Part shown: piece by piece, positions 21,896 to 33,630 of the stretch
Layout: each line of letters opens with the position of its first letter
Position numbering within the stretch: position 1 is the stretch's first letter
Assembly (NCBI GenBank): GCA_011009095.1
Contig: VTPC01090605.1
Coordinates: forward strand, 1-64,000
DNA length: 64,000 nucleotides
Direction of reading: 5' to 3'
From: Ignelater luminosus
Taxonomy: Eukaryota > Arthropoda > Insecta > Coleoptera > Elateridae
Position numbers and translations under genes: made by a program
The notes under the pieces: model-generated
What the model was told of the DNA's origin: nothing
Databases searched by the model: none
The model's input: only the letters and a program-made list of their open reading frames with translations

Positions 21896-24285
21896 AAAAG
21901 TAAACTTCAAGTTTACTCCCAATTGAGCCGGTTGTAGAAATCTCGACCCTACTGGCCTCAACAAAATGAAGAAGTAAAAAAAATCAAAATCTGTTGAAAA
22001 AAAAAATAAAATAGGATGTTCTTTAAACCAAGACTGGAATATAGAAATTTTCTCAATTTTTGGTCTTGTATCTCATACTCCATAAAAGGGAAAACGCCTT
22101 CCGATCACCTTTTTGTAGAACATTCAGGGATGAAATCCCCAACGTCACAGATCAGACAGTAAATATTTTCAATTCCACCTACTTTTTTAAAGTTAAGTTT
22201 TAGAGGGTGTGATAAAATTCTTACACCAGTGACTAGCTACATTAAATTTAACAGAATTGCACTAATTTGTGACAAAATTAAGAATTGTGAAAATACAAGG
22301 TTTGACAAAAATATGATCTGCCTTATCGTCTCTTAGCTAGGGCATTACAATTGGTGTTGATCGTGATTTGACCTTGCTTGTTTACGTTTCTCCCAAAGAT
22401 GATTCCTAAATGTCCATTTTATCATGCTTCGAATCATTCAATTAGAATAGGGCCGGTTCAAAGAGTTTGCTGTGTGTACACCACAAGCAAGCATTAGCCA
22501 CATGAGAATGCTAGACCTACGATGCCCATCGATAAAATAAGATCGATCAAAGAAGGTAGGAAATAAAGCAAGTGTGAACGCATACAAGATTTTGGAAATT
22601 CGACTGTAAATGGAAGTAAGTAAATTAAAGTTTGCAGAAATAATTCAAACAATCCCCTTTTAGAGATGAATACAAAAGCCGGATATGTTTTAATTAGTTT
22701 TATATAATGAGATAAAGCGAATACTTCATCAGGAATACACAGCCCATATTATTGTAACCAGAGGTCTACGCATTGATCACCTTTTGTAATTAAAGGCGGG
22801 TGTGTTAGGTTTATCAGGTATTGTAATGGGGCGGGTGGACACAGCAAACACGGGCTCTCTTGATTAATGGTACAAGCAGCACACGTACACGAGGCTGTCC
22901 ACATATCCAACATCGGAGTTTCTAAAATAAAGGGGAAATAATTTAAATTAATTTGTTTAATTATATTCGTTAGAGGAGAAACCTAAAATTTCAAACTTAA
23001 AACGTTCGTTCCGAAAAAAAAAAATAATTTAACGATGTTTACAAATTAGAGAATGTGGATGGCAGACATTTAAAAAACTTAAATTATCTGAAATTACAAT
23101 TATTTACATGAATGAAAGAGCAAAGAGGCCATTCCTCCTGCTGTGACTAATTCGAGGGCTATTAAAATTTGGGATGCTTATAATTTTAAAGGGTTAAGGT
23201 TGTTGTACATTAGATAAGCATGACAGTCACGTTTTCTGTCAACGACAAAAGCCCACACAAAATTCACTTGTAGGCCGGTAAATAATATAGTCGCATGAGC
23301 GTTATAATGAATTTTAAACTAAAAAAGGAATTCTAACCGCAGCCACGAAATTAAAGCATAATTAAGGATTGTATTAACACCTTTAGACGGCGTGGAAGCC
23401 GACTTTTAACTCTGATTTTTTAAGTTTTGTTTTTAATTAAAACGTCAATTAAGGAATAAAATAAATATTAATTAAGAAAATTTGTTCGGCCCCACAACGA
23501 GGTGGTAGATAAATGCACTGGAGACTGAATGCAATTATTTTAGCAAGTTTGGTGCATGCATAACATTTATCAGTGATTAACTCATTGAATATTGAATAAA
23601 ACATTGACTGACTTTACTTGACTCTTATGATAAATATTCATGACTTTTCAATAAGTGATTAAGAGCAAGCTTGATTATAATTTTATGAGATATTCAAGTT
23701 ATTATCCGCAATATTTCTTTTTTATTAATTTTACGATTAATTCTTAATTTAAAAGTCTACAAAAGGTTATTTCTGAAAATATTAAATTTATCCCAACAAG
23801 AAATTTTATAAAAGTATAGAAAAGCTACAATAAAGGGTTAGTTCCTGGCTTGCCAACTTCAGAAACAAAAGGCAAAGGGAATTTGACAAGATAGCAGAAA
23901 AGCAGAATAAAAATAATAAGTTTAAACAACAAAATCTACAGCAGCTTTAGAGTATTAAAGAGCAACGAAATCACGATGCGATAAACATAAAACAACAACA
24001 ATAATCGATCTTCATACCTACATTTAAAGATTGTTGCAAGAAGTTGGAGAATAAATGGATTAATTCAAAAATCAATTTTCGAAAAAATCAAGTACGCTTA
24101 GAAGAAAAAAGTGGGGGTAGCAGAAACCTTGTTGAAGATTGAAGCGATCAGAATAGTAAATTAAAAGTTTAAGCTTCCCACACATTGAAGAACAGAAACC
24201 TTAAGCTTCGCATACACTAAAACAAAAGAGTCAATCAGACGGTTAAGCTTTGTACGCACTGGAAAACAGAACATCAAATCAAACA
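21896..24285. other. AT-rich stretch without recognisable genes
   Basis: No coding frame, RNA gene or tandem array was found. Short homopolymer A runs near 21,975-22,010 are present. Confidence 0.45.
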
Positions 24286-24928
24286 TTTCGATGAACTTGT
24301 AACAAAAGTGGATATTCGTTTCCTCTGCAAATGGTGAAGGATGAAGGTAATTCCAAAAAGTTTACGTCTGGAAACTTTGATACATAGCCGACGATCAGCC
24401 AAAATCCCAGAAATCGCAAGCGAAGCATTGCTACGAGAAAGGATAAATCAGCATCGTTTCTCGAAACAAGAATGCGTCCATAAATGTGAGCACCTTACAT
24501 ACGATATCAGAAATAGGGTAATCGAAAAGGACTACACACGGATAGACTTACCTACATCAAGAAGCTACCAGAAAACCAAAGTAAAGCAAAAAGACGTTCA
24601 AAAACGAAAACTGGAAAGATGGGTGGAAGAAAACAACAGAACACAAAAATAACATCAAAAAGGGAGAAACAATAAATCAAAAATCGCGGAACACATATGG
24701 GGTAAAGACCATCGCATCTAATGAGATAAAATAGTGGCCAACGAGGAGAACAGAACTCGTAGAAAACTGAAAGAGGCCACATACATAGCACTAGACGAAG
24801 AACCAATAAGTCAGCATAGCTTAGAATTAAAACCCACTAGATGCCAATACTACCCGAAGAACTACGATGCAAACGGCGCAAATCCCTACTGCACAACATG
24901 CACAGTAACCTACTGTGCATCCAGCTAA
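24286..24928 (+). pseudogene. Penelope-like element fragment: N-terminal region joined to a GIY-YIG-type C-terminus
   Basis: One reading frame runs from 24,341 to 24,928 with stops only at 24,650 and around 24,719-24,724. The first part contains a VIPKSLRL motif and EALLRERINQHR, resembling the region before the RT in Penelope-like retroelements; just upstream DELVTKVDIRFL fits the same region. The second part reads KSKIAEHIWGKDHRI, then NRTRRKLKEATYIAL, then ISQHSLELKP. This fits the C-terminal half of the GIY-YIG endonuclease of these elements (AEHxxxxxHxIxWD, then KRKxKEAxxI). No RT, and no GIY or YIG tyrosine block, is present between the two parts. A different GIY-YIG protein is possible. 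Confidence 0.6.
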
Positions 24929-24963
24929 GGAAATGCAACTTATAAAACTATACAAGTAGACCA

Positions 24964-25050
24964 CTCCAGTAGCTCAGTGGTTCAAGTACCCAGCATAGTA
25001 ATCAAATTAGCGATTATTGTCCCTGGTTCGAAGATTTAAGAAGAAAAAAA
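24964..25050 (+). repeat. tRNA-like sequence, probable SINE head or tRNA pseudogene
   Basis: A perfect A-box-like word TAGCTCAGTGG lies at 24,970-24,980 and a B-box-like word GGTTCGAAG at 25,025-25,033, the two RNA polymerase III promoter elements inside tRNA genes. The 55-base spacing is longer than in a typical tRNA. The acceptor stem does not pair convincingly, so a working tRNA is unlikely. An A-rich tail with AAT units follows (25,040-25,065), as in tRNA-derived SINEs. Confidence 0.6.
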
Positions 25051-25059
25051 TAATAATAA

Positions 25060-25735
25060 ACCAAATCGCCCTTCTCAAGGCAAACGCCTGAGGGTGAAAG
25101 CAGAGTCAGCTTCCGAAAATATCGAAACAAAGTGTAGCAATAGCTCAATTAACACCTCAAATCAAAATTAACAGTTGCCCTTGTAACTGACACTTACCTC
25201 CAAGAGAACGTTTTTTGTGTTTGTGTTTGTATTTTCTTTACATTACCATCTAGTTATGTTTTGAGAATTGAAATTTTAATTATATTCAACCCTTGTCATT
25301 ATATTCTGCTCTAACCAACAAGCAGCGTCTACTCTCTTGTAAAAGAGATACTTTAACAGTTTCCTTCTTCGAGCCGTGGTTTCAAAGAGTCTTCAACCAA
25401 ACACAAAGAATTTAGTCTATTGCCATTGTTTGTAGAAAGAAAGTAATCATGCCCTTCATTTCTTTTGAAAAACCAATTCCTGTTTTTTTATTTCTTTTCT
25501 GCGTCTACGAATTGGTCGAGTGATGACAAGATTAGTAACGAATATTTTTTTTTGTTCCAAGAATTCAACTTGTCAGTGAAAGAAATACACACAAATAAAT
25601 TTTGTGTATCTTTCTCTAATACTTTATGGTACATCGATTTTTTAACGTTTCAGCTTCTCAGACATATAACTAATTTTCTATTATTTCTCTTGAATCCTTC
25701 ATAAGTTTTACCTTTAACTCTTCTGAATTTTGCTA
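25060..25735. other. AT-rich stretch without recognisable genes
   Basis: Nothing was recognised. The frame at 25,465-25,704 (plus) is low-complexity aromatic sequence without a known motif. Confidence 0.45.
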
Positions 25736-25739
25736 CTGT

Positions 25740-27290
25740 TCTGCTCCTTCAGACCAATATTTTCCTTTTCTTTGTTGGATCTTCATTTTCTTCATTACTA
25801 TTCCTTTAGACGCGTACGAGATGGAATGACAATACTGGAGGGTCACGACACCAACTAATGACTGAGAAGCATCTACTGACAATGTGACTAATTTGTTGAG
25901 GCTATAATGCGATAAGGCAGGTTTTTTTAATTAGTTTTTTAAGAGTATTAAGAACCTACTTGTGACTAGGAGATTCAGACCATGTAGGATTATTCCTTTT
26001 CAGTAAATATCTGAGGCCTTCTAATTCATTGGCTAAATTAGGTTTGAATAGGCCCAAATAATTTATCAGACTTTACTTTGACTTTGATGCAACTAGTCGA
26101 TAGCATTGCTGTGATCGCTCTTACCTTCTCATCATCTACTTTCACACCTAAACTTGAGAAATATATGTTCAAGGTAATCTCTGTTTTAGCAAATTTATTT
26201 CTCCTGCGGAACGTGAGACTGCTGCAAGACAGCGATTAGGATCTTCAAGCGTCTTTTCCCATACAAGTAAATCATCAAAATAAATCGCTAACCCGTCTGA
26301 ATAACCAAAATTGTCTGTGGCTGTTTTGCGAAAGTCTTCAGGAGCATAATTGAGACCAAATGCTACACTTGTGAAATAGTACCTACTATACGGTGTGTTA
26401 GGGCTTTCTTCATATCTCTCTTATATCCAGAATCTTTTGTTAGCATCTAAATGGAAAAATATTTAGTTTCTGACAAATTACTCTGACCATTTCAATTTTG
26501 GGAACTGGGAAATGAGACCGACGGACGTATTGATTTATTTATTGGGTCTGGTCTGACTTGTAGTCGACCATCCTTCTTCTCAACTAATACAATTGAACTA
26601 ACTCGCGGTTTTGTTTTGGTGAATTTTTTTATGATTCCTTTTCGCTCCATTGAATGAAGTTCTCTTCTGAGCCTCTTCAACAATTTAAGAGAAATCTTCC
26701 AAAGAGAGTCTACTTGACACTGGAGATCAGGCTCGACATAGCTTTGATACTGTCCAGGTAGGTAACCCATACCTTTAAATAAATAGTCATGGGATTTAAA
26801 CAATTTGTTTAATTCATAATTTGTAGTCTGTGTTAGCTCATCTTGATCGTTTGTTACATTTGTCTTTGACAGACTTCTAATATCTTAATCGGTTATAGAG
26901 TAAATTCTTCTGATAAACCCTAATTCAGTGTAGGTTTCAAGTGCTAAGACAGTTGAACAGCTAATTTCAGAAATAATAAATTTGACATTTGATTCACGTG
27001 CTTCATTTACTTGACGAGTAAGAACAGCTTGTCCTAGTATGGGTACGGTATTTTCAGTAAAAGAAATAACATTTGACGTCTAAGTGTTTTGAATTTTCTT
27101 CTTGGGCTTTCAAGATATCTAATTGAATTTTAGCAATCTGGCGTTTACTATCTGTTAAGTTTTCATATTTAGAGCCATGTTTTCTGTGACACAAGATGCA
27201 GGTCTCCTGCGACTTTGCCGTTATTTTCTGGCATGGATTTGTGGTTTCACATCTGAAATAGTTTTAAAGTTTTTTGCACTAAAATGATCC
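25740..27290 (-). mobile_element. Second Ty3/gypsy relic, protease-RT-RNase H region
   Basis: On the minus strand, in order: a protease-like segment near 27,050-26,880 (NVISFTENTVPILGQAVL, then FIISEISCSTVLALETYTELG, the usual post-active-site part of gypsy proteases), RT at 26,803-26,100, a connection/thumb region (FKPNLANELEGLRYLLKRNN near 26,030), and the start of RNase H (TLSVDASQ then ISYASK, near 25,900-25,800). It differs in sequence from the gypsy relic at 17-21 kb and is in the opposite orientation. No LTRs or integrase were found. A gag of this element was not identified upstream. Confidence 0.82.
26100..26803 (-). pseudogene. Gypsy reverse transcriptase, YFDD box intact
   Basis: The open part (26,803 to 26,492) reads GMGYLPGQYQSYVEP, then LKRLRRELHSMERKGIIKKF, then SSIVLVEKKDGRLQVRPDPINKSI, matching gypsy RT blocks (usual MExxGIIxxV, VxVxKKNGxLRVCLDPxxLN). 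After a frameshift near 26,490 further blocks follow in other frames, including YFDDLLVW at 26,259-26,282, where both catalytic aspartates survive. Stops and shifts in the flanks show the gene as a whole is dead. Confidence 0.85.
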
Positions 27291-27299
27291 CAGTTATTT

Positions 27300-30200
27300 A
27301 CTTTATTGGCTCTGTTTGAACAGCTTCTTCCGTACTGGCGTCAAAAGCATTACCTTCGAAATCTGTAGTTCAGCTTCCGTATTATTGATAAAATTGTCCT
27401 GTTTATCCAGAAAAAAACTTTCGTTTTCAACAGTCCTGGATTTGACAGGTTTCGAGTCAAGTGAACAATCACTTACTATTTTGTAACTCAAGAGAAGAAT
27501 CGTTACAGTATTAGGGCAAAAATCGTTTTGAAGGTTTTGAAGTCTTTGTACTGTTAAACAAAAACAAGTCATTGACTTTTTTGCTTCTCTAAAAAGACTG
27601 CTTGAGGCTTTCCACCTCTTCAGTAAATGATATTGATTTTGGGATTTTCTGCCAGGCGGAAATGTAGTCTAAAAGGTTGCTCCGATGTCAAGTCGTGTTG
27701 CTAGGAATGACGTAGCGTAAAAATTGATGTGATGTATTTGTGGTATTGGAGGAGTTGCAGTAATGGTGATGTAGTAACCATAATACGATGATGTTTGGAC
27801 AGCCAAAATTTAAGAACGAGGATACAGTCACTGTAAACCTGTGGACGGGATCTCAATGATAATTAGCAAAGTAGAAAGATGTAGATAAGTTGTTGGAAAA
27901 TCGACATTTCGTAGCTCTGGAGGTAACCTGTACCGTAATTGGAGTGGCCAAAACTTCAATTCTAATGACTACTTACAAATCTAAGCAAAATTGTTTACCA
28001 TCGAACTCTTGCGAGACCTTGATAAATATCAGCTCAGAGAGGGGTTGATAATTCTCAAATTTAGAAATTAACTTGCTTTTAAAGTATCTTGATGCAAAAA
28101 AGCTTTTTGTCCTCCATAGCAAATTCTTCTGCTAAGGCATTTTCAAGTAATAACCACTGTAGCATGCAAGGATTGTTTGAGTGTATTATCCCCGCTTTGC
28201 ATATTATTTCATTTCATTACAGTTGTATAGATACAGGACAAAACGTTCTACCTATCTTTAGGCCATATTAAGTGTGGCACAGAAAAATCGAAAGGGCAAA
28301 ACCTACATAATTTTAGTAATCCTTTTATTGTTACATGTATTTCATTTTTCTGAGTGACAGGTAGGACCATATTAAGATATTGTCTAAAGTGTAAACTACA
28401 TAACAAGGCCGTACTCAAGAATTAGAAGAAAATGTAGGATGTTTCCTGATTTATTTTATCAAATAAGTTTTTGGAGACTGTAAGAAGTATGAATTAAAAT
28501 ATTTTTTTGATGACTAGTGCTTGAGTTTCCATAGCTGGTCAAAGGTCATAAGCAGAGGACCTCGAATTTACTCAGGCATTGATCATAGAATAGATGGAGT
28601 AATGGAAAACATATTTAATAGAAATTACAGTGTTTATGAAGCTCTTGAATGATCACATCCAAGTCATATACTACTTAGGCCTAATTATTTGAATGAACGG
28701 TTATTCTTACCTATTCTTGTAACATACTTTCTAATAGACCGCTTTCATAAAATTACGTTGACTTGCACAAAACCTTTTGGCCAACCTCATAAATAATTGA
28801 CTTGTAACATCTACAATTTCCTACTTTCAAGTAAGACATCTTTTTATACTTTTTTCTTTCTTTCTCTCAATATCGTTCTCCCAAAAGATTCTTTGTAAGA
28901 TTCAGAAAATTAAAATTGTAAAAATAAATTTCCACGTCATACAAAACCGCTTCTTGTTATTCCGTTTTCCATCTGTATGCACAACAATTGGGGGATTTGA
29001 AAAGAGCCATCAAAATTCAGAATTTTTTCAGCTTGTATACGAATGTTAACGGACGTAAACGATTCTGTTCTCACAAAATGTAAATTTAATAGATGATAAG
29101 TAGTCGTGCCGTTTTCTCCTTTAGATAGATTTATAGGATACTCGAGTTCAGCAGGGTGGAAGTGATCGCCACCCGCTGAAAGGGATTTGGAGCACATCAG
29201 CAGTGATCATTTAACACCGAGCAGGAATGCTTTGTCACGGTTCTCCTTCACAATAGGATAAAAAGTGGAAAAATAAAAATACACACAGCGAAATCGGTGA
29301 CTAGACGGTAGAAGCGAGCTCGTTTCTAATGAAAAATATGAAAGCAGACAAGACCTACCGTCCGTCGTCTCTGTAGTCTCCTGAGGTACCACCACATTAT
29401 TAAATTTGCAGCAACTTCAGAAAAAAAGTTATATAGACTCGTTAATTAAATACGTGAGTTGCTTCTCCTATTTTTTGTCATTTGTCAACTGTAATGATCT
29501 TGAGCTTCATCAAAGTCAAAGTCAAAGGCTATCTGCAATTTTTTCCTTATTTACGTTCTAACGAATTATTAGGAAATACTCGAACAAAGGGGAGCGTGAA
29601 ATTGGGAGAAGTTTCAAATTAATTAGCAAAAAAGTATCTACGTCTCGTCAAACTACAAATCTCTAATTTTACATAAATCTGGAAATGATAAGGAATCTGT
29701 TCACAATAATATTATTGTTAGAATTGAGAATCAGATTTCCATTTGAATTCCTTAAGCACCTCATCTCAAGTAGCTCTATCTAATTAAAGATAGGATTACT
29801 AAACACTGCACTTCTCCGTATACATCGCATTAAATTTGCCTCTCTTAAGTTAACGAAGTTGATTTAGTTCGTCAAAATTTATATGTATATGGCAAGTTTA
29901 CATTAAGCTTTAAGATTAGCTAGGAGAAAACTAGAACTTATGTTTTGATGTTGGTTTACCGCAATTCCATGTTTCGGGTGTGTTTGCTTGTTTATTTATT
30001 CTTTTGAGCAAATTCTAACTAACAATTTCGTAAACTTGGAACTCATTTGAGTTCAAAGATGATAATTTTCTGTTGAACTTGAAAATATGAAATTCTGTGA
30101 TGCCGTTTGCTGAAATGCATTACGCGTTCTAGTATTAAATGAATTAGAATGGATTAATTACCTTTCCTAATGAAATGAAATCAACCTGCTGGATACACAT

Positions 30201-31025
30201 TTCAAGCTCTTGCATTTCCTTGCCTGCATTTTGCTTGTTTAATTAATAAATTAATGTTCGTTCCTAACAATGATTTAATGATAACAGTAACAACAGAAAC
30301 TATTTTTCAATGCATATAATATTGATCGGCCTTGCGCGAATCCAAAAATCCTTACGAGTTACTAATTCTGAATAAGATGGGCATCCCCAGACGACATAAC
30401 GATATTATCTCGCATGCTGAGAAGCGTTGAGGCTATGTATCTAGGAGTTGTATCTAAACAGAAAAGACTGATGATTATAACTCCTCAGCGTCCCAATTCT
30501 GCTAATTCTGTTTAATGGGAAGGCAATACATATATATCTATCTAGTTAGTGCGTTTGTGATTATGTTAGCCTTAATATCGTATTTACGCAATTTGTACAA
30601 TTTAAAAAGAAGCTTGAACGATAATCCAACTTGCTGACTTAGATTCCTTTATTTTCGGTTTAATTAAGTCTTTCCAACTAAAACTCTATGTTGTTTAATT
30701 ATTCGTGTTTCTTTTTTATAAGATTATTTAGCTCAATAGATCTTAAGTTGTTTCATTTAACTAAGTCAAAATGAAATCGCAGGTCGGCCATAAAATGATA
30801 ACTTCAAATTGTAAGTTTGTTTATCGATTAAAGTCTGCTAAATTTATTTATTGTGTTAATTAGATTAAATGTAGCTAAAATCGCCAAACTGGGTGTTTCT
30901 GGTTTGATTAACTGTAAAAGTGTATATTATATCATTTAATTCCAAAACTAGATAACAAATTATATTCTCCAGTTCAGATGATGTGAGTCTGTTGACCTTA
31001 AAACATTTTGTACACGTATACACTT
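27300..31025. other. Largely AT-rich stretch without recognisable genes
   Basis: The frame at 27,303-27,572 (minus) lies just upstream of the gypsy relic in element orientation and may be part of it, but shows no motif. From 27,600 to 31,025 nothing was identified. TAATTA-type words and A/T runs are frequent. Confidence 0.4.
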
Positions 31026-31026
31026 G

Positions 31027-31052
31027 TATTTACGGGACACTCTGTATAATGC
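31027..31052. repeat. Transposon-end-like motif, copy 2
   Basis: The sequence tatttacgggacactctgta followed by taatg repeats the motif of 352-374 with one mismatch. The reverse complement starts CAGAGTGTCCC next to TA, which fits the end of a Tc1/mariner-type MITE. No opposing end was found. Confidence 0.35.
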
Positions 31053-31769
31053 AATAGCACAAATCTATAAACACAACGAAACACCAACCCTATAAAACAA
31101 AACTAAATGCACCAACAAACAAAAGTAAATACATTAATAATTTATTATCAAGTACCACAAGTGATGCTGTCTTCATGGAGACACAGATAAACTCGAACTC
31201 ACTTTTAGGACTAATTGTCAAGTAAACAGATCTAGATCCTACAAGGCGCTCTGTCGTAATTAATACCGAGCAAAAATACAGGGTAGATTCAAAGTGTTTT
31301 GAGTATACGCCTGCTCGGTAATAGCACACTACTTTCGATGGCCCTTTCCTCCTGTCGAAGTCGAGCGCTTGCATATGGGGGTGCGGTGACGAAATGATGA
31401 ATCAGGTGTGGCTGGTACTGGTTGTTGCTTGTCAATATTGATTTACTTAAATTTTTGCTTTCAAGATATCTAATTTAACGATTGACTACCAGGGCCGTTC
31501 AAAGCAACTGCGCAGGGTGTGCACAGCATGCGAGCAACAGATTTTGCAAATACGATTGATAAAGAAAGTACACTCGGCCATCAATAACATAATGTCCAGA
31601 AAGTTTTGAAACAATTTCCACCGCTGTGATATTTATCATAAATAGCAAATACTTGAAGTTTGAATACAAAATTACTTCAGTCAGATTTCCAATACCAATC
31701 ATTATGTCTTACAAAGAAAACATTCGCAAAAGTATTTACAATGCGAATGTATTAGAAAACTCTAAACTT
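31053..31769. other. Unassigned stretch upstream of a LINE relic
   Basis: The frame at 31,090-31,374 (minus, 94 codons) has a hydrophobic C-terminus but no recognised motif. I cannot support it as a gene. Confidence 0.35.
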
Positions 31770-32800
31770 AAGAGAAATGACGGTTTCCACACTGACAATA
31801 TCGAAGCCGTGCGAACCATGGGGAGTGATACCCGCGTTGATTAGCTGAGTGAAGTCTATACTGGAAGTAAGAAGCGTTGAAGCTGCTATAGAAGATTGCC
31901 ATGTAGACATAGGAAGCAGGGAAGCTACTTTTAATCCTATCTTTGGTATCTAATAATGGATGGTCTTTCGGAACGCTTAATCGTGAACGGTTTGCTTGCT
32001 CGGGCATACGCAAGTGGCGGGCTAGTGTTAGTCACTGGTCTCTTTAATGTAATGTAATCCATTTAAGACTGAGTCAATTCTCTTCGCTAAGAGAAACAAA
32101 ACGGATGGTTTGAAGGAAGCCTATTATACGTTATACCTCTACCGCTCCCCCAAAAGGTCAAGTACTTAGAGTTGACCCCAGAAATGAGATTAAGCTGCAA
32201 GTCACATGTCGATAGGTAGTAGGTAGACCCTGGAGATTCAATGTTCAGATAACCTACTGGCTCTACACAGAAATTATCAGACTTAGAGTACTATATGGTT
32301 CAGTAGTTTGGTAGTTTAGTATAAAGCTTACCACCATCGCTCAAAGGCTAGCAACGCTACAATGCCTGGCCTGTTTGGGTATAACTGGTGCAATGAAGAC
32401 GACCCCTACTCCTCCTCTCAACTTAGATACGGAAGGAGGCAATGGCAGTCCACTTCAGAATGCGGGATGCACGGTTATGGCTTGGGAATGAATTTAATGT
32501 TTATTTAGTGGAGAAAAGTGCTTTTGTCTACTTACAGGTTAACACAGGCTGCACCGAAAATGCTACCTTACAATTTGAGCCAAGAAACAGTGGGAGAGCG
32601 GTAAGGTGAATTTCCAAAAGAACTTGCTGATTTTCTATACAAATAAGTCACGTATGAATGACAGGCAATCTTCAAGGAGCAGGCATTTATCTGGAAAAAC
32701 GCGTGCAGAAGAGCTTCGCTCAGAGAAAGCATATCAACCTTTTCGCAAGTTTGTTTTTATAGCGCACCATACAAAATTGTGTATCACGTTTCCTATGACG
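31770..32800 (+). pseudogene. RNase H-bearing LINE relic (I/R1 group, LOA-like), RT C-terminal half and RNase H start
   Basis: Several frames together give, in order: PWGVIPALIS and VKSILEVRSVEA (near 31,815-31,880), a block matching GCPQGGVLSP (degenerate, near 31,905), LIMDGLSERL, then the active-site region AYASGGLVLVTG at 32,004-32,039. The YADD reads YASG (32,007-32,018), so both aspartates are lost. Then NPFKTESILFAKR, STYLELTPEMRLSCKSHV, an LYGSVVW block, LATLQCLACLGITGAMKTTPT (32,350-32,410), and finally LLIFYTNKSRMNDRQ (32,620-32,665), the RNase H first strand with the usual TDGS changed to TNKS. Clade assignment is approximate. Confidence 0.82.
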
Positions 32801-33606
32801 TCTAAATAAATTTTTCGCTAGTTCACATAAGTTATGTAGGTCTATAGGATAACCCCACTCCGCACAAACCTGTAACCTCTTGACTTGAAAGAGTAGTTGA
32901 CCTGCTTCTATAATAATATTATAAATATTTCAGGATACTACAGTTTACTGCTTTCCTTCTTTCATTCAAATTTTCCATTTTGCACGATCTTCCCATTCTG
33001 CATCTTCCAGATTCCTATCCTTCATTGCGCCATTTACTTTATTTCGCCAAGATCTTCTCTGTCGTCCCCTTTTTCCATAGGCCTTTAATCTGTTGCCCTA
33101 TTTATCCATTTGCTGGCGCTTGCTCTTCTGGTATGGTCATATCACATCAAGCTTCTTTCCTTGGTGTGATTTATGACGTTTAATGTCACTTCAATTGACA
33201 TTCAATTGAAATTTTTCTCGTACACAAAGTATGTTCAGAAAATAGTTGCAATCTTGCACTATTTACCTGAGGAAAATTCTACCCTATTCACACCAATGAC
33301 CCCATTCACCTCATTTTACTGCATGTTTATTGTTGGTTTAGAATGTGTTTTCGGGTATACATATTGTTAGTCACTGGATTAATCTCAATTATTCACTAAG
33401 TGAAAACGCTAATTACTTTAGAATTCAAAGCAACAAAATTTATTTTCTACAAAAACAAAAGAACAGTAAGGTTGCATTCGATATGGGCCTAAGTCTTTAA
33501 AATTCTTCTTTTAATCATTTGAAAATGATTTAAATTCGTTGTTAAATGATACCTTCCCATTGAACCATAACGACCGTCGGGCTTAAAATAGCGACAATAA
33601 AAAAGT
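32801..33606. other. AT-rich stretch without recognisable genes
   Basis: Pyrimidine-rich on the plus strand between about 32,940 and 33,110. The overlapping short frames there have no known motif. Confidence 0.4.
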
Positions 33607-33630
33607 CTCTCTCTCTCTCTCTCTCTCTCG
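33607..33630. repeat. (TC)12 microsatellite
   Basis: An uninterrupted run of twelve TC dinucleotides. No coding or regulatory context was seen. Confidence 0.97.

Noticed and set aside
24964-25050. Functional tRNA gene
   Set aside because: A- and B-box words are present, but their spacing is too long for most tRNAs and no acceptor-stem pairing could be seen. A SINE or pseudogene fits better.
31090-31374. 94-codon minus-strand frame with hydrophobic C-terminus
   Set aside because: No recognisable family, no neighbouring exons, and no support beyond length.
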